Of a stretch of 64,000 nt of DNA, positions 8,784 through 15,461 are shown one piece after another (position 1 is the stretch's first letter; the number at the start of each line of letters is the position of its first letter). Source of the DNA: Nocardiopsis sp. N85 (GTDB lineage Bacteria; Actinomycetota; Actinomycetes; Streptosporangiales; Streptosporangiaceae); NCBI RefSeq assembly GCF_028882275.1, contig NZ_JARBUT010000017.1, positions 1 through 64,000 of the forward strand, written 5' to 3'. Both the position numbers and the translations under genes were made by a program. Below the pieces are notes generated by a model, which was given only the letters and a program-made list of their open reading frames with translations, was not told where the DNA came from and made no database searches.

Positions 8784-10109
8784 TCAGAACGTGCCGAGGA
8801 GGCGCTGGTAGGTGCCGAACGCGCCGATGGCCAACGGCACCAGCGCGACGACGGCGACGGCCTCGAACCTGCTGGTCGCCCCGCGCAGCCGGGCCCGCAC
8901 GTGTTCGGGCTGTTCCACGGACAGCACCACGGCGGGGATGGCGGCCATCCCGACGGCGATGCCGAGCGCCGGCCACACCCCCCACGTGTAGGCCTGGGTC
9001 CACGAGAAGAGGAAGGCCGCCAGCACGACGAGACTCGCCGCGGTGAGCGCCGCCTTCTGGGCGACCAGCGGGAACAGGCGGGCCCGGCTGGCCACGACGA
9101 TGGCCAGCACCGTGGACAGGCCCGCCGTCCACGGGTCGAAGTGGCCGGCCAGACCGATGCCGGCGATGGCGGTGGCCACGGCGACGGCCACGGTCGCGAT
9201 GACGAGACTGCGGTGGGCTCCCGCCACGGAGGCGAGCACGTCGCCGCGGGCGACCGCGTCACCGGAACTGCGCTTGTCGTCGAGCACGGCCAGCCCGGAG
9301 AGCATGAGCGCCAGGCGCAGCAGCAGGCTGAGCAGCACCACGCAGGCCACCGTCATGAGCGCCGCCACCTGGTACGCGGGCAGGCCGAAGGCGGCGCCCA
9401 CCGACCAGACGACGGCCAGGGCCAGGCCCACCCCGCCACCGGTCAGGCCTCCCCGGCCGAGGCCGGAGGTGAGGCCGAGCAGCAGCACGAGCGCGGCGAT
9501 GAGGGCGGCGAGGCCGCCCCAGCGCGCCCATTCGGGCCAGGAGAAGAGGTCGCAGGCCAGCCACAGGGTGAGGCCGCCGACGGCCGCGCCGGAGATGGCC
9601 AGTGCCGTGCCCAGGGGTTCGCGCCAGGTGGGGCCGATGGCCGCACCGACCGCCACGAGCAGTGCGGCGGCCACGGCGAGCCCGACCATGCCGCCGGTGG
9701 AGGGCGCGTACAGGTGCGCGATCCACGCGGCGACGAGGGAGAGGGCGACGAGAGAACCGGTGGCGGTCCACCGGGCGGCGTCGGGGTTCCAGCGCCCCCG
9801 ATGGTCGTCGATGGCGTTGGACACCGCCTCGGGCACCTCGTGGACGACCGGTGCGGGCACCGGTTCCTCGGCCCGGACGAGGCGGAGGACCGCACCGTCG
9901 GCGATCTGCCGTTCGGCGAGGGTGGTGTCACCTTCCAGAACGGTCCCGGACGCGGTGACGAGGTGTCTCAGACGCGCCGGGTTCTCGACGGGGTCGCCGA
10001 GGAGGTCGAGCACCTCCGGCATGAGCGCGCCCACGGGTTCGCCCGCGGGCAGGACCGCGTCGACCCTGCGCTCCTCGCCGACGAGCGTGACGCGGCTCCA
10101 AGCGGTCAT
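8784..10109 (-). CDS. eccD: Type VII secretion membrane channel protein EccD
   Basis: ATG at 10109 with GGGAAGG upstream; 441 aa. Residues 1-80 form a YukD/ubiquitin-like domain (SRVTLVGEERRVDAVLPAG, later TLAERQIADGAVL). A linker to about residue 125 is followed by about 11 hydrophobic membrane segments to the C-terminus. This layout defines EccD, the core of the ESX pore in the inner membrane, and the length matches the family. It follows the TNT-domain gene by 53 bases and precedes the MinD-like gene, consistent with one esx operon. Confidence 0.92.
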   Translation of the reverse strand: MTAWSRVTLVGEERRVDAVLPAGEPVGALMPEVLDLLGDPVENPARLRHLVTASGTVLEGDTTLAERQIADGAVLRLVRAEEPVPAPVVHEVPEAVSNAIDDHRGRWNPDAARWTATGSLVALSLVAAWIAHLYAPSTGGMVGLAVAAALLVAVGAAIGPTWREPLGTALAISGAAVGGLTLWLACDLFSWPEWARWGGLAALIAALVLLLGLTSGLGRGGLTGGGVGLALAVVWSVGAAFGLPAYQVAALMTVACVVLLSLLLRLALMLSGLAVLDDKRSSGDAVARGDVLASVAGAHRSLVIATVAVAVATAIAGIGLAGHFDPWTAGLSTVLAIVVASRARLFPLVAQKAALTAASLVVLAAFLFSWTQAYTWGVWPALGIAVGMAAIPAVVLSVEQPEHVRARLRGATSRFEAVAVVALVPLAIGAFGTYQRLLGTF

Positions 10110-10162
10110 TGCCTTCCCATCCTGCTGTGTTCGCTGTGTCGGGTTCGGTGGGTGATGGAGGG

Positions 10163-11140
10163 TCAGCCGGGCATGTCGGTGACGGCGACGCGTTCGACGT
10201 AGCCGTTGCCGATGAGCCAGCGGATCGTGGGCACGGGCGGCACCTCACCGAACCCGGCCGTGTCGAGGGTGAACCGGATCCCGCCACCTGTCGCGTCGCC
10301 GTCGGCGGGCGCGGTGGTGGCGGTCACCTGGAAGGGGTGGATGACCCGGTACCGGTGGTAGAGGGGTTCTCCGTCGGCGTCGGTGCGCACGTACGCGGGC
10401 AGACCGCGTTCGGCGAAGGGGGTGCCGTCGGGGTTGAGGTGGCGCCCGCTCTCCTGGCCGAAGGCGTCCAGGACGTCACCGGGTTCGAGGGTGTGCAGGT
10501 AGGAGCCGCCGCTGCGCTGTTCGAGGTTCCCGCGGACCTCTTCGACGAGCTCCGAGGAGGTCTCGGCCATCTCGGCCTCCTCGGCCGCGGTGAGGGGTTC
10601 GGGGGCGGCCTCGGTGGTGGCGAGTTCGCGGTGGAGCCAGCGGGCGGTCTCGTCCTCGGTGCTGAACCCGGGGCCGGGGCGGCCCTGGTCGTGGTCCATG
10701 ACGGACACCGCCGGATAACCGTCGGCGTCCTCGGTGACGAGGTAGTAGCTGTCGATGGTGCCGGCTTCGGGCCGCGGGTCCCCGGGAAGCACGTACAGGC
10801 TCTCGGGGACCCCGGCCGCGTCGAGCTCGGCGCGGAGCTGGTCGAAGGTGACCTCGGTGCCGACCCAGGCACCGGGAGTGGCCGGGAGCGCCTTGGTGGT
10901 GGGGCCGGACGCCGCCTGCTCCCGCTCGACGCGCTGGGTGCCGAGCTGGTGGCTGACGAAGGACCAGCCGACCGTCCCGCCGCAGATCACCGCGGCGAGG
11001 CAGGCACTGATCATCACCTTGGTGATGTTCTCGTCGAGACGGCGCCTGGTGCGCTGTCCCCCGAAGAGCACCGCCTCCCGCAGGCGTTGTCGGCGTACGG
11101 CGACGGACTCCAGCAACTGACTGTCGTAGTCGCGTGCCAC
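10163..11140 (-). CDS. Membrane-anchored TNT-domain protein in the T7SS operon
   Basis: GTG at 11140 with AGGAG upstream; 325 aa. A 40-residue basic cytosolic tail is followed by one membrane span (MISACLAAVICGGTVGWSFV, about 43-62) and then an extracytoplasmic region. Residues about 225-325 match the TNT fold of the mycobacterial CpnT toxin: VLDAFGQESGRHLNPDGTPF, AERGLPAYV, YHRYRVIHPF, TGGGIRFTL, then PTIRWLIGNGYVERV. TNT is an NAD glycohydrolase. Family members usually have Gln after the GGG segment; this protein has Arg (GGGIRF), so it may be inactive. It occupies the place where EccB, also a one-span protein with a large outer domain, would be expected. A structural role, a toxin role or a fixed sensor role are all possible. 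Confidence 0.75.
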   Translation of the reverse strand: MARDYDSQLLESVAVRRQRLREAVLFGGQRTRRRLDENITKVMISACLAAVICGGTVGWSFVSHQLGTQRVEREQAASGPTTKALPATPGAWVGTEVTFDQLRAELDAAGVPESLYVLPGDPRPEAGTIDSYYLVTEDADGYPAVSVMDHDQGRPGPGFSTEDETARWLHRELATTEAAPEPLTAAEEAEMAETSSELVEEVRGNLEQRSGGSYLHTLEPGDVLDAFGQESGRHLNPDGTPFAERGLPAYVRTDADGEPLYHRYRVIHPFQVTATTAPADGDATGGGIRFTLDTAGFGEVPPVPTIRWLIGNGYVERVAVTDMPG

Positions 11141-11189
11141 GCGTGCTCCTCGTCGCTTCTCGTTCCCGGCCGGTGCTCCGCTCCGCGCG

Positions 11190-11483
11190 TCAGATGTTCT
11201 GGACCGCGGAGTTGGCGCGGCTCAGTGTCTCCTGCGCGGTGGAGTCGTTGGTCTCCAGGGTCTCCCGCACGAGGCGGATGATCTCGCGGACCTCGTTGGC
11301 CGCGTTGTGCCACTTGAGCTCTTTGGCGCTGTACTCCTCGGAGACCCCGGTGGCCTCGAAGTCGGACATGGCGGCGCTGACGTCGGTGTCGTGTTCGCCG
11401 ATGATCGCTTCGAGCCGGTTCATGATCGTGTTGATGTTGCCCTGGGCCTCCTGGGAGGCGCCGATGTCGTAGGCGTTCTTCAT
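11190..11483 (-). CDS. WXG100-family secreted protein (EsxA-like)
   Basis: ATG at 11483 with GAGGAG upstream; 97 aa, the usual size of the family. The protein is two amphipathic helices around a turn. The W-x-G turn is represented by ELKWHNAANEV (W-H-N instead of W-x-G). Such proteins are secreted by ESX systems as helical-hairpin dimers. It is the second gene of the operon, 19 bases after another WXG100 gene, and probably pairs with that product. The C-terminus ends NSAVQNI with no obvious YxxxD/E export signal, so that signal may come from the partner or be absent. Confidence 0.85.
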   Translation of the reverse strand: MKNAYDIGASQEAQGNINTIMNRLEAIIGEHDTDVSAAMSDFEATGVSEEYSAKELKWHNAANEVREIIRLVRETLETNDSTAQETLSRANSAVQNI

Positions 11484-11502
11484 CTGAGGCTCCTCGGGGG
11501 GA

Positions 11503-11832
11503 TCAGCGGAACTTGGCGGCGTCGAAGTTGGCCGCGCCCATGTTGGTGTTGGCGTCGTCGGCCATGGTGTCCGCACCACCGGTGAAGGCGGTGTTCATGC
11601 CCTCCTGGCCGACCTGGATCGAGCCGAGTCCCGCGCGCAGGTCCGCGGTGATCCCGTCGGCCCGGGTCTTGAAGGAGTCGAACGCGGCCTTACCGGCGCC
11701 GTCGAACTTGCCGACGAGCGGTTCGGCCGCCTGAACGAGTTGCTGAATGAGCGAGCTGAGCTCGTCGCCCGAGCCCGCGGTGCTCTGCCCCAGAGTGGCC
11801 AGCGTGGTGTCGCCGACTTCCCAACGTGACAT
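11503..11832 (-). CDS. WXG100-family secreted protein (EsxB-like)
   Basis: ATG at 11832 with AGGTGA upstream; 109 aa. Helix 1 (GDELSSLIQQLVQAAEPLVG) is followed by the turn FDGAGKAAFDSFKTR, where Phe replaces the Trp of W-x-G, then helix 2 and a Gly/Ala/Asn tail ending NFDAAKFR. First gene of the minus-strand esx operon, so its promoter should lie in the 209-base divergent region 11833-12041. It probably forms a heterodimer with the next product and is exported through EccC/EccD. Confidence 0.85.
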   Translation of the reverse strand: MSRWEVGDTTLATLGQSTAGSGDELSSLIQQLVQAAEPLVGKFDGAGKAAFDSFKTRADGITADLRAGLGSIQVGQEGMNTAFTGGADTMADDANTNMGAANFDAAKFR

Positions 11833-12041
11833 CCGTTCACCTGTTCTTTCTCGGGGGTCCTCGCGAGGCTGTCGCCTCCCGTGGAGAGAGGATGCACAGA
11901 GCGTGCCGACAGTTCAGAAGAACGACCACGAAGCCGTACAAGGGACCCGATACACCCGATGAGGAGGATCTGCATACTACAAGCGGTCACGGTCCGAGAA
12001 ATAGACGAGTCGGCTACCTGTGGACAAAGGGGTGAGGGCAC

Positions 12042-12395
12042 GTGAAGTTCGAGGTCGTGGAGTCCGACGACTGGGACGAGGTACCACCCGACGGCGGGAC
12101 GGATACGTCCGCCGAGGCCGATCCCGAGCCCGGGAAAGAAAGTCGGGCCGCCGAGGAACGCAATCCGATCGAACTCATCGCCGAGCAGGTGAATTCGCAG
12201 GTCAAAGCGGATATCGCGGCCACCCGGGCAGCCATCGGAAATTTGTGGTCGGCGATCGCCGCAGCAAAAAGTGATCCTCATCACAGCACTTCGACCACGA
12301 GCCCCGTCGCCCCCACCGAATTCCGCGTCTCTCCCGCACCTTCCTCACCGGTCGCCCCTCCCACCCCCACGGCTGATGGAAGCGAGCACGAATGA
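12042..12395 (+). CDS. Small T7SS-associated protein, MKFE-type paralog 1
   Basis: GTG at 12042; 117 aa. The N-terminus MKFEVVESDDWDEVPP closely resembles that of the gene at 14177, so the two are paralogs. A helical middle (ELIAEQVNSQVKADIAATRA) leads to a Ser/Pro/Thr-rich tail. No signal peptide, membrane span or known domain. It is the first gene of the plus-strand arm, divergent from the WXG100 operon. A T7SS accessory or substrate role is inferred from position alone. Confidence 0.65.
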   Translation: MKFEVVESDDWDEVPPDGGTDTSAEADPEPGKESRAAEERNPIELIAEQVNSQVKADIAATRAAIGNLWSAIAAAKSDPHHSTSTTSPVAPTEFRVSPAPSSPVAPPTPTADGSEHE

Positions 12396-13301
12396 GGTGG
12401 CGACCGCCACCGAGATCGACCGGGTCCGACGCCGGTCGACCTTCGCCCCCTGGCGGGAGGGCCTCGCCGAGGCCGAGCGGAGCGGTCATCTCCCGGCCGC
12501 GCCGATGGAAGGGCGCGCCTCCTTTGAAACCGTGTCCTTGCAGTCCCTTCCGGCGGGCATCCGGCGTCGGACGGCTTCGGTGTGTCGTCGGCCCCGGTCA
12601 CGGCCGAGGGGCGGGTGCGCGGGAAGGATTCGCGTCATGAGGCCGAGGTGGGTGAAGGCGTCTCCCCGTGCCCGGTCGGTGGTCCAGGTGGCGGTGGTGG
12701 GTCCGGAGACGGCCTGGACGTGGCACCCGGGAGCCTTCCGCGGATGCGGCAAAAGTTATCCACAGCCTGTGGACGAATCCCGCACGAGGAGTGGACCACG
12801 CCGCCGCTCCGCCCATCGGCCTGCGCCTGAAGGCGGCCGAGAAGAAATAGCCGACATGGGTCTTTGATTCGATTTGAAAGAATTCACAACCCGCCGAGCA
12901 GGAAACGGGATGTGCCCGGCAGAGGAGGTCACCGGCTCTTGAGCGCTGTCGTTCGACCGGACGGAGGCCGGCCGGCGCGTTCGGTGAAATCCGCCGGGAC
13001 CGGCCGCCCGCCATCGTGGGCTCCGGTCACCCGGTTCCCTTGTGCCGCCCGCCATGGACTCCGACGGAAACCTCTCACCATGTCGGCCACCACGACGACT
13101 TCCACGAGGGCCGGTGGGAATCCCCGAAGATTCACGGCAGAGAATCCACACGCCGTTCCCGACGTCGATCTTTCGTCCCCGAGAAACCCGACACCACTGA
13201 TCGCACGTCGATTTCGCAGGTCACAGTGATCGCGTGGGAAACCTCACGAGCCCACTCACGGCACATCGGCATTTTCATCGCCGGAGAGGGAACAGCTTCC
13301 C
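12396..13301. other. 906-base stretch without a convincing gene
   Basis: Several open frames exist, but none combines a ribosome site, a sensible start and consistent codon bias. The best is the frame from ATG 12376 (residues about 1-48 have good third-position bias), with no ribosome site. The stretch contains a perfect TTATCCACA (about 12764-12772) facing an inverted TGTGGACGA. Together with TGTGGACAA near 12020 these resemble DnaA boxes. From about 12840 the base composition is visibly more A/T-rich. Confidence 0.4.
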
Positions 13302-13514
13302 ATGATGAACGGCATCCATCTCGACGATCCACCGGCCACCGCCGCGGACGCACTCGACCGCGGCGGTGCCCGGACCGCCCCGGGGGCCGAGGAGGAACGG
13401 TGTGTTCGGGCCGTCCGCGACGCCCTGCGTCGCGCGCGGGACACCGACGACGCCCACGCCGCCGTCGGGCTCCTGGACCGGAGGCTCCACGAAGGCAAGG
13501 AGCCCGCTCCGTGA
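13302..13514 (+). CDS. Small hypothetical protein, coupled to the next gene
   Basis: ATG at 13302 (a second ATG follows directly) with GGAGAGG upstream; 70 aa, acidic N-terminus and a helical Arg/Ala-rich C-terminal half (VRDALRRARDTDDAHAAVGL). Its TGA overlaps the GTG of the next gene (GTGA), which supports both as real, coupled genes. No domain recognised. It sits inside the T7SS locus but could be an unrelated pair. Confidence 0.55.
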   Translation: MMNGIHLDDPPATAADALDRGGARTAPGAEEERCVRAVRDALRRARDTDDAHAAVGLLDRRLHEGKEPAP

Positions 13515-13837
13515 CCGCGCCCCCTCCCTTTCCCTCCACCCCCTATGTCGCCCCGCTGTGCGGAGAGGCCCGACTCGACCACGCCTGCGCCCGGCGGGTC
13601 TGCCTGCTGGAAGCAGGACACAGCGGACCGCACGAGGACGCCAAGGGGCAGACCTGGGAGCCGCCGGAGCAGACCCTCGAACGGCTCAGGTCCACGTGGG
13701 GGCGCACCCATCGCATCGCCTGGACGGGATCGTTGTGGATGGCCACTCACCGGGACCCCGACGCACCCTGGCGCACGGAGGTCGAGCCCACCCCCGAACA
13801 ACTCGAAGAGCGGCTGCGCGCGCACTCGGCCCTGTGA
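13511..13837 (+). CDS. Small Cys/His-motif protein
   Basis: GTG at 13511 overlapping the previous stop by four bases; 108 aa. A Cys/His cluster LCG...HACARRVCLLEAGHSGPHED (about residues 16-43) follows the pattern of short actinobacterial zinc-binding proteins (C-x-n-C-x-n-AGHxGPH). The rest contains Trp-rich segments and an acidic Pro/Glu tail. No signal peptide. Function unknown; metal binding is inferred from the motif only. Confidence 0.65.
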   Translation: MTAPPPFPSTPYVAPLCGEARLDHACARRVCLLEAGHSGPHEDAKGQTWEPPEQTLERLRSTWGRTHRIAWTGSLWMATHRDPDAPWRTEVEPTPEQLEERLRAHSAL

Positions 13838-14176
13838 CCCGCCGACGACCTCCCGCCCCCAGAGGTCCTCTCGTGTGCCCGCGTCCTCGGCGCTCCGCAC
13901 GTTCCGCGCGCCTCCGGCCCTCCACCCGCCCCACGGGCACCCGTGGCGCGTACGCGGTCCCCGCGCGCACCACGCCCCCGCTGAGACCGAGGCCACTCCC
14001 ATCCGCATGACCGCAGGTCACCGGCGTGCCTGAAATCCCTCCCCGGTCATGACCTTCCTTCGCGCCACGGTCGGTGAAACCATCGACGCCGAACGAACAT
14101 CCCATACCCGTGTCCGCCTCCTCACAGGCGGACGAAAGCCAACGAAGGGCACTGAACCGCCGCCGGAGGAAACACC
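13838..14176. other. 339-base stretch, nothing recognised
   Basis: Between the Cys/His-motif gene and the second MKFE gene I see no supported gene, repeat or hairpin. Pro/Arg-rich open frames in this part lack ribosome sites. Confidence 0.5.
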
Positions 14177-14458
14177 GTGAAGTTCGAGCTGGTCGAACCT
14201 CTCGATTGGGAGGACCCGCCGCAGACCGCTCGGTTCGAGGCACCCGAGCCGCCGCAGGCCGTCGTCGGCCCCGTCCGGGCCGCCGCCGACCGTGCCCGCG
14301 AACGCCTTCGTCTGGAGAGGGAGGCCCTTCAGTCCGCCCTGGGCCGTATGTGGGAGACCATCACCTCCGTCCAGGCAGAGGAGTCCGTGATCCTCCCGGC
14401 CGACTCCGTGACCCCCGCGAACTTCCGCCCCGGAGCCTTCTCCTCACGCAATGCCTGA
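14177..14458 (+). CDS. Small T7SS-associated protein, MKFE-type paralog 2
   Basis: GTG at 14177 with a very good GGAGGAA ribosome site; 93 aa. It opens MKFELVEPLDWEDPP, matching paralog 1, then has a long charged helix (RAAADRARERLRLEREALQS) and a tail ending FRPGAFSSRNA. Paralog 1 has a similar N-terminal block and helix. No known domain. It lies 127 bases upstream of the DUF6507-like gene; probable accessory or export-associated role in the T7SS. Confidence 0.7.
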   Translation: MKFELVEPLDWEDPPQTARFEAPEPPQAVVGPVRAAADRARERLRLEREALQSALGRMWETITSVQAEESVILPADSVTPANFRPGAFSSRNA

Positions 14459-14585
14459 CGCACCCCCTCGTCCCTGCCCCCGACCCCCGACCCCCGACCT
14501 CGATCATCGACACGTCGGCACGGCGCCCCGGTCACCCACGCACCGACGGGCCCGAGAGCCGACCAACACGTGAAAGGAGCAGTCC

Positions 14586-14957
14586 GTGTCGCAGTGGAAC
14601 ATCCAGCCCGCAGCGGTGGGCGGTGTCCTGACCACCGTCGCCGGTCACCTCGGTGAGGAGGGGAGCGGCGAGGGCCTCATCGGTGTCATGGAGAACATCG
14701 AGAAGCACCTCGGCGAATGCGGTGACTGCGCCCAGAGCGGCGTGGTCGGCATGGCCTTGGGCGAGTTCGCCACGCACTACTTCAAGACGATGGGCGACAT
14801 GGCCTCCCTCACCATGTCGGCGGTGTCCGGCGCCAGCAAGGCCACCACCCACTACGTCAACGGCAACCTTGAGATGGCGGAGGAGGCCCAGGGCAACGCC
14901 GGGGTGGTCCCCGAGCCCGAGCCGCCCCGCAATCACGGTCCCAACCTGGCGGTCTGA
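14586..14957 (+). CDS. DUF6507-like, WXG100-related T7SS protein
   Basis: GTG at 14586 with AAAGGAG upstream; 123 aa. It begins MSQWNIQPAAVGGVLTTV, the pattern of the DUF6507 family of ESX-linked actinobacterial proteins, then forms helices with the conserved ALGEFATHYFKTMGDM and a Pro/Glu tail. It contains a C-x2-C (GECGDCAQ). Such proteins resemble WXG100 substrates in size and helix content. Its place just upstream of the toxin gene fits a role as export partner for the large effector; that role is inferred. Confidence 0.7.
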   Translation: MSQWNIQPAAVGGVLTTVAGHLGEEGSGEGLIGVMENIEKHLGECGDCAQSGVVGMALGEFATHYFKTMGDMASLTMSAVSGASKATTHYVNGNLEMAEEAQGNAGVVPEPEPPRNHGPNLAV

Positions 14958-15140
14958 CACCCGCGTGGTCCGGGGACACGTGAACGCGTGACCGACCCGA
15001 CGCCCCACCACACCCCCCACGTCGAGAACGGTCGAGGAGGTCGTGCGATCCGCGTCCGGATCCACGGCATCCTCGACCGGGAGAAGACATCGGCGGCCAC
15101 CACCGGCCGTCCTCCGCTCTGGAAGTGAAGGGATCCCTTG

Positions 15141-15260
15141 ATGAGCACAGCGGTGAGCGACCTCGCCGTCCGTATCCACGCGATCGATTGGAACGGGAAC
15201 CTCGATCACACCCGGTCGCTGGACGCCAAGGGCCGGCCCTTCTACGCCCTCGACGACTGA
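15141..15260 (+). pseudogene. Truncated, internally deleted copy of the N-terminus of the RDD fusion gene at 25383
   Basis: An ATG-to-TGA frame of 39 codons. Bases about 15170-15227 are nearly identical to 25410-25468, encoding LAVRIHAIDWNGNLDHTRS. The copy then jumps directly to LDAKGRPFYALDD, corresponding to LDARGWPFYDLAE of the full gene, so about 20 codons are deleted in frame. It stops soon after. This is best read as a remnant of duplication or recombination in the T7SS locus, although the small frame could still be expressed. Confidence 0.75.
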
Positions 15261-15461
15261 TCCGGCGCCGCCCCGCACACCAGACTTCCCGATCCCCGCC
15301 CCTCCCCCGGTGCCCGACCCCACCGGCCCCCGGATCCGCGCCGTCCGCCCCCACGAACGCGCCGCACGGATCCACCCCCAGACACGTACGGAACCCTGGG
15401 AACCGCCACGGCCCTCGACCCCGCCCGCGGCCTCCCCTGGAACAGGTAACGGTGGTCCACC

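Noticed and set aside
5336..8811. Very long plus-strand frames (1003 and 769 codons) opposite the T7SS genes
   Set aside because: Arg/Pro/Gly-rich shadows of the minus-strand genes; no domain, start site or bias of their own.
10163..11140. EccB as identity of the one-span T7SS protein
   Set aside because: Topology fits, but the protein is much shorter than EccB and its C-terminal 100 residues match the TNT pattern instead.
12486..12752. Minus-strand 88-codon frame
   Set aside because: No ribosome site, no recognisable pattern; composition looks like antisense of GC-rich DNA.
12376..12867. Plus-strand frame starting MEASTNEVATATEIDRV after the first MKFE gene
   Set aside because: Its first ~48 codons have reasonable bias, but it overlaps the previous gene, has no ribosome site, and later becomes Arg/Pro-rich non-protein-like sequence.
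13080..13229. Plus-strand 49-codon frame MSATTTTSTRAGG
   Set aside because: Weak codon bias, no supporting ribosome site or similarity to neighbours.
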